The notes under the pieces: model-generated
What the model saw: only the letters and a program-made list of their open reading frames with translations
Databases searched by the model: none
Told to the model about the DNA's origin: nothing
Assembly (NCBI RefSeq): GCF_007992195.1
Contig: NZ_BJZU01000090.1
Location: forward strand, 1 to 50,237
Source: Methylobacterium oxalidis
Lineage (GTDB): Bacteria > Pseudomonadota > Alphaproteobacteria > Rhizobiales > Beijerinckiaceae
DNA length: 50,237 bases
Direction: 5' to 3'
Made by a program: the position numbers and the translations under genes
Shown: positions 33,888 to 43,014 of the stretch, piece by piece
Numbering within the stretch: position 1 is the stretch's first letter
Layout: each line of letters begins with the position of its first letter

Positions 33888-35267
33888 TCAGGGTAGCGTC
33901 GGCACGAGTTCGCGCACGAGCTCGCGGAAGCGGTCGCCGCGCTCCTCGAAGCTGCGGAACTGGTCGTAGGAGGCGCAGGCCGGCGAGAGCAGCACCACGG
34001 GCTCCGGCGCGGCCGAAGCGGCCGCGCCCTCGGCGGCGGCGCGGGTCGCCACGTCGAGGGTCTCGCAGCGGGTGTAGGGCACGGCGCCCTCCAGGGTCGC
34101 CGCGAAGGCGTCGCTCGCCGCGCCGATCAGGTAGGCGTGGGCGACGCGGGAGAACAGCGGCACCAGCGGGTAGATGCCGCCCTCCTTGGCCTTGCCGCCG
34201 AGGATCCAGTGGATGTCGCGGAAGGCGGTGAGCGCCTTCTCGGTCGAATCGGCGTTCGTCGCCTTCGAATCGTTGACGAAGAGCACGCGGCCGCGGCGGG
34301 CCACCTCCTCCATGCGGTGGGGCAGGCCGGGAAAGCTGCGCAGGGCCGCCTGCAGCGCCTCGCCGGTCACGCCGAGGGTGCGCACGGCGGCGGCCGCCAC
34401 CGCGGCGTTCTGCCAGTTGTGGGCGCCGCGCAGGGACCCGATCCCGGTGAGATCCGCCACCACCGCGTCGCCCTCGCGGATCACGCCCTCCTGGGCGACG
34501 AGCCCGTCGACGGGCGTCAGGGCCTCCGTCGGCCCCGCCACGTGGACCCGCACCGTCGGCCCCTCGCGCCGCTCGGCGATGAGCCGGCTCGGGCCGTCGT
34601 CGGTGCCGACGACCGCGAGGTCGGCGCCCGCCACCAGCCGCTCCTTGATGGCGGCGTACTGCTCCATCGTGCCGTGCCGGTCGAGGTGGTCCGGCGTGAT
34701 GTTGAGGAGGATGCCGACCGAGGGCGCGAGCGAGGGCGTCAGGTCGATCTGGAAGGAGGAGAGCTCGATCACGTGGACGCGGCCAGCCATCGGCGGCTCC
34801 AGCGAGAGGATCGCGGTGCCGATGTTGCCGCCCATCTGCACGTCGTGGCCGGCCTCCCGCAGGAGGTGGGCGATCAGCGCCGTCGTGGTCGACTTGCCGT
34901 TGGTGCCCGTGATGGCGACGAAAGGCGCACCCGGCGCGCTCTTCGCCCGCTCGCGGCAGAACAGCTCCACGTCGCCGATCACCGCGACGCCCGCGGCGCG
35001 AGCGAGCCCGACTGTCCAGTGCGGCTCGGGATGGGTCAGCGGCACGCCGGGCGACAGGACGAGGGCGGCGAAGTCCGACCAATCGGCCTCGCGCAGGTCG
35101 ACGGTCGCGATGCCCTGGGCCTGCGCCCGCTCCATGCTCGCCGGGTTGTCGTCGCAGGCCGCGACCTCGGCACCGCCGGCCCTGAGGGCGAGCGCGGTCG
35201 CGAGCCCCGAGCCGCCGAGGCCGAACAGGGCGACGCGGCGTCCTTCGTAGGTGGTGACGGGGGTCAT
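33888..35267 (-). CDS. murD: UDP-N-acetylmuramoylalanine--D-glutamate ligase MurD
   Basis: The 459-residue Mur ligase has VALFGLGGSGLATALAL, the ATP loop GTNGKSTT (121-128, Lys125), and IELSSFQIDLTPSLAPSVG. ITPDHLDRHGTMEQYAAIK, FVNDSKATNADSTEKAL and LLSPACASYDQFRSFEERG are typical of MurD. It adds D-Glu to UDP-MurNAc-L-Ala. It follows mraY after 57 bp. Confidence 0.97.
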   Translation of the reverse strand: MTPVTTYEGRRVALFGLGGSGLATALALRAGGAEVAACDDNPASMERAQAQGIATVDLREADWSDFAALVLSPGVPLTHPEPHWTVGLARAAGVAVIGDVELFCRERAKSAPGAPFVAITGTNGKSTTTALIAHLLREAGHDVQMGGNIGTAILSLEPPMAGRVHVIELSSFQIDLTPSLAPSVGILLNITPDHLDRHGTMEQYAAIKERLVAGADLAVVGTDDGPSRLIAERREGPTVRVHVAGPTEALTPVDGLVAQEGVIREGDAVVADLTGIGSLRGAHNWQNAAVAAAAVRTLGVTGEALQAALRSFPGLPHRMEEVARRGRVLFVNDSKATNADSTEKALTAFRDIHWILGGKAKEGGIYPLVPLFSRVAHAYLIGAASDAFAATLEGAVPYTRCETLDVATRAAAEGAAASAAPEPVVLLSPACASYDQFRSFEERGDRFRELVRELVPTLP

Positions 35268-35324
35268 GGGCCTTCCGGTACGCGGGCGACGTCGTTTCGC
35301 CGCCGAAGGACCATATCGTCGCGG

Positions 35325-36410
35325 CTAGCGCAACTTCAGGGTCGCGAGGCCGGCGAGCGCCAGGATCACGGCGATGATCCAGAAGCGGATCACGACCTGC
35401 GGCTCCTTCCAGCCCTTCTGCTCGAAATGGTGATGGATCGGCGCCATCCGGAAGACGCGCTTGCCCGTGAGCTTGAAGGAGGCGACCTGGATGATCACCG
35501 ACATGATCTCCAGCACGAACAGGCCGCCGACGATGGCCAGCACGATCTCGTGCTTCGTGGCCACCGCGACGGCACCGAGGAGGCCGCCGAGCGCCAGCGA
35601 GCCGGTGTCGCCCATGAAGATCTGCGCGGGCGGCGCGTTGAACCAGAGGAAGCCGAGGCCCGCACCGATCACCGCCCCGCAGACGATGGCGAGCTCGCCC
35701 GTGTCGCGCACGTAGTTCACCTGCAGGTAGTTCGCGGTGAAGGAGTTGCCGACGAGGTAGGCGATCACCCCGAAGGTGCCGCAGGCGATCATGACGGGGA
35801 CGATGGCGAGGCCGTCGAGGCCGTCCGTGATGTTGACCGCGTTGCCCGCGCCCACGATCACGAAGCCGGCGAACAGCACGTAGAACCAGCCGAGGTTCAG
35901 GAGCGCGTCCTTGAAGACCGGGAAGGCGAGCTGGTTCTGCAGCGCGGCCGGCGAGTAGAGCGCGATCATCGTGCAGGCCGAGATCGCGATCAGCGCCTCC
36001 AGCGCCAGGCGGAACTTGCCCGAGAAGCCCTTGTGGGACTGCTTCGTGACCTTGAGGTAATCGTCGTAGAAGCCGATCGCGCCGAAGCCCAGCGTCACCA
36101 CGAGGGTGATCCAGACGTAGTGGTTGCGCGGGTTCGCCCAGAGCAGCACCGCCACGATGGCGCCGGCCAGGATCATCAGCCCGCCCATGGTCGGCGTGCC
36201 GCGCTTGGTCAGGAGGTGGGATTGCGGCCCGTCCTCTCGGATCGGCTGGCCCTTGCCCTGGCGCAGGCGCAGCAGCGAGATGATCCAGGGTCCGAACCAG
36301 AACACGAACAGGCCCGCCGTGAACAGCGCGCCGCCGGTGCGGAAGGTGATGTAGCGGAAGACGTTGAGAGGCGAGAAGGAGCCGCTCAGGTCCGACAGGA
36401 GGTACAGCAT
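35325..36410 (-). CDS. mraY: Phospho-MurNAc-pentapeptide transferase MraY
   Basis: The 361-residue polytopic enzyme has ten predicted spans and the MraY signatures KRGTPTMGGLMIL, GFYDDYLKV, NAVNITDGLDGLA, FMGDTGSLALGG and APIHHHFEQKGWKE. It makes lipid I from UDP-MurNAc-pentapeptide and undecaprenyl phosphate. MLYLLSDLSG is the family's standard start. Upstream in-frame sequence is Arg/Pro-rich and overlaps murF, so it is rejected. Confidence 0.97.
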   Translation of the reverse strand: MLYLLSDLSGSFSPLNVFRYITFRTGGALFTAGLFVFWFGPWIISLLRLRQGKGQPIREDGPQSHLLTKRGTPTMGGLMILAGAIVAVLLWANPRNHYVWITLVVTLGFGAIGFYDDYLKVTKQSHKGFSGKFRLALEALIAISACTMIALYSPAALQNQLAFPVFKDALLNLGWFYVLFAGFVIVGAGNAVNITDGLDGLAIVPVMIACGTFGVIAYLVGNSFTANYLQVNYVRDTGELAIVCGAVIGAGLGFLWFNAPPAQIFMGDTGSLALGGLLGAVAVATKHEIVLAIVGGLFVLEIMSVIIQVASFKLTGKRVFRMAPIHHHFEQKGWKEPQVVIRFWIIAVILALAGLATLKLR

Positions 36411-36519
36411 CCGGGGCTCGGCCGCAGCAGGGTTCGATCGACGATGCGGGGCCGGGAGGGTGCGGCGACCTCCGGCCCGTCCGCGACCGCCCGAGGGTGG
36501 CCCGCGGCGCGAGGAGACG

Positions 36520-37992
36520 TCACGGCGCCGAGAGGGCGGCCGCGCGCTGTGATGGGTCGCCCGCGTAGCGGGCTTTGAGCGCCTCGACAATCCGTCCCAT
36601 GCGGATGCTGTTCGAGCCCTTCACCATCACGGCGTCGCCGGGGCGCAGCGCGCCGAGCACCGGCTCGACGAGGTCGGCCGAGGCGGTGCAGGCGACGCCG
36701 CGCCGGCCGACCGGCAGCGCCTCGAACAGGTGGCGCATCAGCGGACCCGCGGTGAAGACGAGGTCGATCCCGCTCGCCTCGACGGCGGCGGCGAGCTCGC
36801 GGTGGTGGCGCTCGGCCGCCTCGCCGAGCTCCAGCATGTCGCCGAGCACCGCGATGCGGCGCCCGCGCGGGCCGGTCTCGATGGCGGCGAGCGTCGCCAG
36901 CGCGGCGCGGATCGAGGCGGGATTGGCGTTGTAGCTCTCGTCCACGAGGAAGGCCTCGCCGCCCTTCAGGGCGAGCGCCGTGCGCTCGCCGCGCCCGACC
37001 GGCGGCCGCAACGCCGCGAGCGAGAGGGCGGCGCGGGCGAGATCGGCGCCGAGGGCGTGGACGACGCCCATCACCCCGAGGGAGTTCATGGCGACGTGCC
37101 GGCCCGGCGTGCCGAGCTGATAGGTGACGGGGATTCCCATGACGGTGGCGTCGACCACGGAGAGGTCGGGCCGCAGCACGATGCGGTTCGCCCGGACATC
37201 GGCCTCCGGGTGCTCGCCGAAGGTGACGACGCGGCCGGCGCGCGAGGCCAGGGCGTGCGCCAGCAGGCGCGGGAAGTTCGGATTGTCGCGGTTGATCACG
37301 GCGACGCCGCCGGGCTTCAGCCCGGAGAAGATCTCGCCCTTGGCGTCGGCGATGGCCGAGAGCGAGCGGAAATGCTCGATATGGACAGGCTCGACCGTGG
37401 TGATCAGCGCCACGTCCGGCCGCACCATCGCGGTGAGCGGCAGGATCTCGGCGGCGTGGTTCATTCCGATCTCGAAAACGCCGAAGCGGCTCCCGGCCGG
37501 CATCCGGGCGAGCGTCAGCGGCACGCCCCAGTGATTGTTGTAGGACGCGATCGAGGCGTGGGTCTCGCCTTGCGCCGAGAGTACGTGGCGCAGGGCCTCC
37601 TTGGTGCCCGTCTTGCCGACGGAGCCCGTCACCGCGACGATGGCGGCCCGCGTCCGCGCGCGGGCGGCCTGCCCGAGGCGGCGCATGGCGTCGAGGACCG
37701 GGTCCTCGCCTTCCCCCGGCACCGCGAGCACGGGGCCGTGCGGGGCGAGGTCCGCGGCGCGGACCTCCGAGACGACCGCCGCGCCCGCCCCGCGCCCCAG
37801 CGCGTCGGGGACGAAGTCGTGCCCGTCGCGGGCCTCGCCGCGGATCGCGAAGAACAGGTCGCCGGGCTGAAGGCTGCGGGTGTCGATCGAGGCGCCGGTG
37901 ATCGGGCGGGCCTCGCCGGCGAGGCGGCCGCCGGTGGCCGCGGCGAGGTCGTCGGCGGTCCAGAGCGGCGCGTCGGTCATCTGGTCGGTCAT
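36520..37992 (-). CDS. murF: UDP-N-acetylmuramoyl-tripeptide--D-Ala-D-Ala ligase MurF
   Basis: The 490-residue Mur ligase has SIDTRSLQPGDLFFAI (MurF N-domain), the ATP loop GSVGKTGTKE (123-132), and NNHWGVPLTLARMP. VDESYNANPASIRAAL and AVLGDMLELGEAAERHH follow. It attaches the dipeptide made by Ddl. The start overlaps the murE stop (ATGA type); a second in-frame Met four codons later is an alternative. mraY follows after 109 bp. Confidence 0.96.
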   Translation of the reverse strand: MTDQMTDAPLWTADDLAAATGGRLAGEARPITGASIDTRSLQPGDLFFAIRGEARDGHDFVPDALGRGAGAAVVSEVRAADLAPHGPVLAVPGEGEDPVLDAMRRLGQAARARTRAAIVAVTGSVGKTGTKEALRHVLSAQGETHASIASYNNHWGVPLTLARMPAGSRFGVFEIGMNHAAEILPLTAMVRPDVALITTVEPVHIEHFRSLSAIADAKGEIFSGLKPGGVAVINRDNPNFPRLLAHALASRAGRVVTFGEHPEADVRANRIVLRPDLSVVDATVMGIPVTYQLGTPGRHVAMNSLGVMGVVHALGADLARAALSLAALRPPVGRGERTALALKGGEAFLVDESYNANPASIRAALATLAAIETGPRGRRIAVLGDMLELGEAAERHHRELAAAVEASGIDLVFTAGPLMRHLFEALPVGRRGVACTASADLVEPVLGALRPGDAVMVKGSNSIRMGRIVEALKARYAGDPSQRAAALSAP

Positions 37993-39464
37993 CCCCTCAC
38001 CTCCGCGATCGCGGCGCGGACCACGTCGTGATCCGAGAACGGGAGCACGCGATCCCCCACGATCTGGCCGGTTTCATGACCCTTGCCGGCCACGACCAGC
38101 ACATCGCCCGGCCCGAGGCCCGCGACCGCCGACCGGATCGCCTCGGCCCGGTCGCCGATCTCGGCGGCGCCCGGCGCCGCGGCGAGGATCGCGGCGCGGA
38201 TGGCGGCCGGCTCCTCCGTGCGGGGATTGTCGTCGGTGACGATGACGCGGTCGGCGAGGCGGGCCGCGATGGCGCCCATCAGCGGGCGCTTGCCCCGGTC
38301 GCGGTCGCCGCCGCAGCCGAAGACGAGGACGAGACGCCCCGTCGCGAAGGGGCGCAGCGCCGTCAGCACGCCCTCCAGCGCCTCGGGCTTGTGGGCGTAG
38401 TCGACGAGGCAGAGCGCCCCATTGACCTCGCCGACCCGCTCCATGCGGCCGGGCACGCCCTCCAGATGCTCCAGCGCGGAGAAGACCGCCCCGGGGTCGG
38501 CATCGCCCGCCGGCGTCGCGAGGGCGAGGCCCGCCGCCACGAGGGCGTTCTCGACCTGGAATCCGCCCACGAGGGGCAGCCGCACCGTGTGCCGGCCGCC
38601 GGGGCCGAGGAGATCGAGCACCTGCGCGAAGCCCTCGGTCCGGGCGGCCTCCAGGCGGATATGGTCACCGGCCCGGCCCGTCGTGCGGATGTCGAGGCCG
38701 TTGCCCGCGGCCGCCTCGACCACGCGCTCGGCATAGGCGCCGTCGGCGTTGATGACGGCCGGCGTGCCGGGGCGGGCGAGCGTCGTGAACAGCCGCAGCT
38801 TCGCCGCGAGGTACTCCTCGACCGTGGCGTGGTAGTCGAGATGGTCCCGCCCGAGATTGGTGAATCCGACCGCGGAGAGCCGCACCCCGTCGAGGCGCCG
38901 CTGCACGATGCCGTGCGAGGAGGCCTCCATGGCGAGGTCGGTGATGCCCTCCTGCCGGGCGAGGCAGGCCAGCGTCCTGTGGAGCGAGACGGGGTCCGGC
39001 GTCGTCAGCGAGCCGTAGGAGGCGCCCCGGTTCGTCACGATGCCGACCGTGCCGAGGCTCGCGGCCTCGCGGCCGAGACGGGCGAGGATCTGGCGGGTGA
39101 AATCGGCGACCGAGCTCTTGCCGCTCGTCCCCGTGACGGCGACGACGGTCTCGGGCTGCAGGCCGTGGAAGCGGGCGGCGGCCAGCGCGAGGCAGCGGTG
39201 CGCGTCCGCGACGGCGATCCAGGGCACGTCCGGGTCGAGATCGGGCGGGGGAGCCCCCTCCCCCACCACCGCGATGGCGCCGGCCGCGACGGCGCCGGCC
39301 GCGAAGGCCTTGCCGTCGACCCGGGTGCCCGGCACCGCCAGGAACACGAAGCCGGGGGCGACCTTGCGCGAATCGGCGGTCAGGCCCGCGACGACGTAGT
39401 CCCCCGCCCCGTCGGTCGGGGCGTCGGGGAAGAGGTCGCTCAGCGTCGGGCCGATCGCGGTCAT
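37989..39464 (-). CDS. murE: UDP-MurNAc-L-Ala-D-Glu--meso-DAP ligase MurE
   Basis: The 491-residue Mur ligase has LTADSRKVAPGFVFLAVPG and the ATP loop GTSGKSS (112-118, Lys116). TTPDPVSLHRTLA and MEASSHGIVQRRLDGV follow, then the specificity motif DNPR (412-415), which marks meso-diaminopimelate rather than lysine addition. ATG39464 has GGAGGA 8 nt upstream. A GTG overlapping the ftsI stop (GTGA) would add eleven residues and cannot be fully excluded. It ends in an overlap with murF. Confidence 0.96.
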   Translation of the reverse strand: MTAIGPTLSDLFPDAPTDGAGDYVVAGLTADSRKVAPGFVFLAVPGTRVDGKAFAAGAVAAGAIAVVGEGAPPPDLDPDVPWIAVADAHRCLALAAARFHGLQPETVVAVTGTSGKSSVADFTRQILARLGREAASLGTVGIVTNRGASYGSLTTPDPVSLHRTLACLARQEGITDLAMEASSHGIVQRRLDGVRLSAVGFTNLGRDHLDYHATVEEYLAAKLRLFTTLARPGTPAVINADGAYAERVVEAAAGNGLDIRTTGRAGDHIRLEAARTEGFAQVLDLLGPGGRHTVRLPLVGGFQVENALVAAGLALATPAGDADPGAVFSALEHLEGVPGRMERVGEVNGALCLVDYAHKPEALEGVLTALRPFATGRLVLVFGCGGDRDRGKRPLMGAIAARLADRVIVTDDNPRTEEPAAIRAAILAAAPGAAEIGDRAEAIRSAVAGLGPGDVLVVAGKGHETGQIVGDRVLPFSDHDVVRAAIAEVRG

Positions 39465-39493
39465 GCTCGCGTCCTCCGGGCCGACCTCGAGGG

Positions 39494-41410
39494 TCACGGG
39501 CCGCCCACCTGGGTGGCGTGGTAGGCGCCGAGCTTCACCATCAGCGGGAAGGGCTTGGCCGGCGGCTCGAAATAGGGCGGCAGGCCGAGGATCGGCGTCA
39601 CGCGCTCGATCACCTTGCCCGTGACGACGCCGGAATTCCAGGCCGCCGTGGCGTAGCCGCCGCTCTCCGGCAGCCCTTGCGGCTCGTCCATCAGCGTGAC
39701 GAAGAGGTATCTCGGCTTGTCCATGGGGGCGGCCGCCATGAAGGTCGTGAACAGGCGGTTCTTCACGTAGCGCCCGTTGATGACCTTCTCGGCCGTGCCG
39801 GTCTTGCCGCCGACGAAGTAGTAGGGGATCGCCGCCTTCTTGGCCGAGCCCTCCACAGCGTTGAGCCGCATGATGAAGCGCATCGCCTCGCTGGTCTCGG
39901 GCTTGAGCACGCGGGTGGCCTTGGCCATCGCCTCCTCGGGGGTGGTCTTGAGGAAGGTCGGCGTCATCAGGAAGCCGCCGTTCGAGATCGCGGCGACCGC
40001 GGCCGAGGCCTGGAGGGGGGCGACCGCGAGGCCGTGGCCGAAGGCGATGGTGATCGTGTTGATCTCGGTCCAGCGCGGCGGGATGATCGGGGCGGCCGAT
40101 TCCGGCAGCTCGGTCCGGAGCCGGTCGAGCAGGCCCATCCTCTTCAGGAACGCCTTGTGGCCGGGCACGCCGACGCCGAGGGCCATCTTGGCCGAGCCGA
40201 TGTTCGAGGAGTGCGTGAACACCTCCGGCATCGTGATGACGCGGTTGGTGCCGTGATACTCGTGGATCTTCTGGCGGCCCCAGTTCAGCACGCCGCCGCG
40301 GGTGTCGAACGTCGAGTTGACGGTGTACTTGCCCGACTCGAGCGCCATAGCGAGCGTCATCGCCTTGAAGGTCGAGCCCATCTCGTAGACGCCGACGTTC
40401 ATGCGGTTGATGCGGTCGTCCGAGAGCGCGTCGACCGGGTTGTTCGGGTCGAAGTCGGGCATCGAGACGAGGGCGATCACCTCGCCCGTGGTCACGTCCA
40501 TGATCATCGAGGCGCCGGCCTTGGCCCGGAAGTGCTCGATGCCCTTGGCGAGCTCGTCGCGCACGGCGAACTGGGCCCGCAGGTCGATCGAGAGCTGCAC
40601 CGGCTTGAGGTCGGTCTGCTTGCCGACGAGGCCGAACTCGTTGAGCGCCCGGTTGCCCTGGTTGTCGATGTACTTCTCGATGCCGGCGATGCCGATGTTG
40701 TCGAGGTTCGTCACGCCGAGGATGTGGGCGGCGGCCGTGCCGTTCGGGTATACCCGCTTGTGGTCGGGCAGGAAGCCGATGCCCGGGATGCCGAGCCGGT
40801 GCACCTCGGCCTGCTGCTTCGGGGTCAGCTCGCGCTTCACCCAGACGAAGCCGACGCCCTTCCTGCCGGGCTTCGGCGTCAGCTTGGCGCGCAGTTCCGT
40901 GGCGTTCAGGTCGGGCAGGACGGCGGTGAGAAGCTCCACCGCCTCGTCCTTGTCGTAGATGTTGCCGGGCTCGGCGAAGACCGAGACGGTGCGGATGTCG
41001 GTGGCCAGCACCTCGCCGTTGCGGTCGACGATGTCGGGCCGGATCGCCGTGGTGGAGGCGGCCGCGACCCGGTGCTCCTGGCTGGGGGGCTCGCCGAAGG
41101 CCGCCATCATCAGGAGGCGCACGCTGATCGCGCCGAAGACGCCCGCGAAGGCGAGGCCGACGAGCCCGACGCGGGTGTAGGAGCGCTCGATGGCGAGGCG
41201 GAACATCGAGCGGACGAGGTTCATGACCGGGCTGCGAGCCTGCTCGCCGTGATGGTCGGCGATCTCGGGCGCGCCGGATTCGGAAGGGTGATGCTCGGAT
41301 GCCTCCCAGGCCGCCGCCTCGGCCGGAGCCGCCGCGTCGACAAACTCGGGATGCGGTCCGTCCCCGGGACCCTGGGGCGCGCCGCGGCCGGGATAAGCGT
41401 CTTCGGACAC
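39494..41410 (-). CDS. ftsI: Septal transpeptidase FtsI (PBP3)
   Basis: The 638-residue class B penicillin-binding protein has a ~75-residue acidic/Pro-rich cytoplasmic N-terminus and one membrane span (about 82-105). A PBP dimerisation domain follows with the family signature RGxxx-equivalent IVDRNGEVLATD. The transpeptidase has STFK (Ser346), SSN (about 400) and KTG (536-538). It crosslinks septal peptidoglycan with FtsW. The long cytoplasmic tail is more than E. coli has. It starts 6 bp after the ftsL stop. Confidence 0.97.
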   Translation of the reverse strand: MSEDAYPGRGAPQGPGDGPHPEFVDAAAPAEAAAWEASEHHPSESGAPEIADHHGEQARSPVMNLVRSMFRLAIERSYTRVGLVGLAFAGVFGAISVRLLMMAAFGEPPSQEHRVAAASTTAIRPDIVDRNGEVLATDIRTVSVFAEPGNIYDKDEAVELLTAVLPDLNATELRAKLTPKPGRKGVGFVWVKRELTPKQQAEVHRLGIPGIGFLPDHKRVYPNGTAAAHILGVTNLDNIGIAGIEKYIDNQGNRALNEFGLVGKQTDLKPVQLSIDLRAQFAVRDELAKGIEHFRAKAGASMIMDVTTGEVIALVSMPDFDPNNPVDALSDDRINRMNVGVYEMGSTFKAMTLAMALESGKYTVNSTFDTRGGVLNWGRQKIHEYHGTNRVITMPEVFTHSSNIGSAKMALGVGVPGHKAFLKRMGLLDRLRTELPESAAPIIPPRWTEINTITIAFGHGLAVAPLQASAAVAAISNGGFLMTPTFLKTTPEEAMAKATRVLKPETSEAMRFIMRLNAVEGSAKKAAIPYYFVGGKTGTAEKVINGRYVKNRLFTTFMAAAPMDKPRYLFVTLMDEPQGLPESGGYATAAWNSGVVTGKVIERVTPILGLPPYFEPPAKPFPLMVKLGAYHATQVGGP

Positions 41411-41416
41411 GGGAAG

Positions 41417-41923
41417 CTACCTCGAAGCCGTCGTGGGGAAGGCGGTGGCGGATGCGCCGGCGGATGCGCCGGCGGATGCGCTCCTGGGCGTGTGGGTCGC
41501 GGCCGGCCGGGTCGTGGTCGTGGTGGTGCGGGTCGTCGTCGTGACGGTCCGGGTGATCGAGCCCGTGGTGCGGGGCTCGGCCGGGCCCGGCTTCTCCTTG
41601 GGCGTCGCCGTGGCGGCGAGCAGGCGGCCGATCTCGTCGCCGCGCTCGGGCCGGGCCGGCAGGTCGGAGAGGCGGGCGAGGTGCTCGGTGCCGATCGGCT
41701 CCAGCGCGATGTGCTTCTCCACCGCCGCCTGCAGCCGGTCCGGCCGGGTCAGGAGCTGCCACTCGGCCCGCAGCACCGCCACGGCCTGCCGCTCCTTGTG
41801 GAGCTGGCTCTTCAGCTTGGAGACCTGGCCGGCGAGGTTCAGGGTCTCGTACTTCGTCGAGTAGGCGTAGATCGCCGAGGCGACGAGGCCGAGGACGGCG
41901 AGCACGTTGAGGAGACGGATCAC
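41417..41923 (-). CDS. ftsL: Cell division protein FtsL with a long Thr/Ala-rich tail
   Basis: The 168-residue protein has the FtsL layout: a short cytoplasmic start, one span (about 3-22) and a periplasmic leucine-zipper-like helix (about 28-75, LNLAGQVSKLKSQLHKERQ... LTRPDRLQAAVEKHIAL). Beyond about residue 95 it carries an unusual tail: GSITRTVTTTTRTTTTTTR, then SAGA repeats encoded by a 12-bp tandem repeat. FtsL bridges FtsQ/FtsB to FtsW/FtsI. It overlaps the rsmH stop (ATGA) and precedes ftsI by 6 bp. Confidence 0.88.
   Translation of the reverse strand: MIRLLNVLAVLGLVASAIYAYSTKYETLNLAGQVSKLKSQLHKERQAVAVLRAEWQLLTRPDRLQAAVEKHIALEPIGTEHLARLSDLPARPERGDEIGRLLAATATPKEKPGPAEPRTTGSITRTVTTTTRTTTTTTRPAATHTPRSASAGASAGASATAFPTTASR
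41448..41483. repeat. 12-bp tandem repeat in the ftsL 3' end
   Basis: Three head-to-tail copies of GCGGATGCGCCG, the last ending in CTC. They encode Ser-Ala-Gly-Ala repeats in the FtsL tail. In-frame period, so copy number could vary without frameshift. Confidence 0.8.
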
Positions 41924-43014
41924 CGGCGCGGCCCTCCGCGAGTGGCGCTGGCCGGCAGGCTCGCCAGCATCTCGATCGCCGCCAGCGGCTCCGGCACGGG
42001 GCCGTCCGTGCGCTCGGCGGCGCGCAGCTTGGCGGAGCGGGCGCGGGGGTTGCCCGCCATCTCCGCCTCGTCCGGCAGGACCGGCCCCTTGGTGACGGGC
42101 TGGAAGCTGCGCGGCACCGGCCGGGCGACGCTCGGCACGTGCCGCGACGCCTGCACCGCCCGGCCGCTGCGGGCGGAGAGGAACTGCTTCACGATGCGGT
42201 CCTCCAGGGAGTGGAAGGTCACCACGGCGAGGCGCCCGCCGGGCCGCAGCGCGCGCTCGGCCGCGTGCAGGGCGCGGACCAGCTCGCCGAGCTCGTCGTT
42301 GACCGCGATGCGCAGGCCCTGGAAGGTGCGGGTGGCCGGGTGGATGCCGCTGCCGGGGTCGGCCCGCACCACGCCCGCCACGAGCTCGGCGAGCTCGGCC
42401 GTGGTCTCGATGGGGCCGCGGCGGCGGCGCTCGACGATGGCGCGGGCGACCGCGCGGGCGCGGCGCTCCTCGCCGTAGTGGAACAGGATGTCGGCGAGCG
42501 CCGCCTCCTCGGCCCCGTTCACGAGGTCGGCCGCGCTCTCGCCGGAGCGCTCCATGCGCATGTCGAGCGGACCGTCCTGCCGGAAGGAGAAGCCGCGCTC
42601 GGCCTGGTCGATCTGCATCGAGGAGACGCCGATGTCGAGCACCACCCGGTCGGCGGCGGCCTCGCCGAGGCCCTGCAGGATCGCGTCGAGGTCGCCGAAG
42701 CGGCCGGGCACGAGCCGCAGCCGCCCGCCGGATTCCGCGACGAGGCCCTGCCCGCCCGCGATGGCGGTGGGGTCGCGGTCGATCGCGACGACGCGCTCCT
42801 GCGGGTGGGCGGCGAGCAGCGCCCGGGTGTAGCCGCCGGCGCCGAAGGTGCCGTCGACCGAGAGGCCGGCCTCCGCGACCGCGAGCGCCTCCAGCACCGG
42901 CCCGAGCAGGACCGGCACGTGCGGGGCGGCGCCCTCTCCCGGCAGGCCGGGCCCGCCCGCCCGGGGCCTGGACGGGGACGGCTTCGCCGTCGGGGGTCTG
43001 GCCGGGCGGCTCAT
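41920..43014 (-). CDS. rsmH: 16S rRNA (cytosine-1402-N4) methyltransferase RsmH
   Basis: The 364-residue enzyme (formerly MraW) has PHVPVLLGPVLEAL, the SAM loop DGTFGAGGYTRALL, ADRVVLDIGVSSMQIDQAERGFSF, GPLDMRM, TRTFQGLRIAVNDEL and LAVVTFHSLEDRIVKQF. It methylates C1402 of 16S rRNA. MSRPARPPT is used because GAGG lies upstream and earlier in-frame sequence is Arg/Pro-rich noise. A Pro/Ser-rich ~30-residue N-terminal extension precedes the core. It opens the dcw cluster; no mraZ is found before it. Confidence 0.95.
   Translation of the reverse strand: MSRPARPPTAKPSPSRPRAGGPGLPGEGAAPHVPVLLGPVLEALAVAEAGLSVDGTFGAGGYTRALLAAHPQERVVAIDRDPTAIAGGQGLVAESGGRLRLVPGRFGDLDAILQGLGEAAADRVVLDIGVSSMQIDQAERGFSFRQDGPLDMRMERSGESAADLVNGAEEAALADILFHYGEERRARAVARAIVERRRRGPIETTAELAELVAGVVRADPGSGIHPATRTFQGLRIAVNDELGELVRALHAAERALRPGGRLAVVTFHSLEDRIVKQFLSARSGRAVQASRHVPSVARPVPRSFQPVTKGPVLPDEAEMAGNPRARSAKLRAAERTDGPVPEPLAAIEMLASLPASATRGGPRR

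Noticed and set aside
39465..39497. GTG start for murE overlapping the ftsI stop
   Set aside because: Possible, but ATG39464 has a much better GGAGGA site and matches family length; kept only as a note in murE.
41448..41483. Tandem repeat as a possible CRISPR-like array
   Set aside because: Repeats are directly adjacent without spacers and lie in frame inside ftsL.
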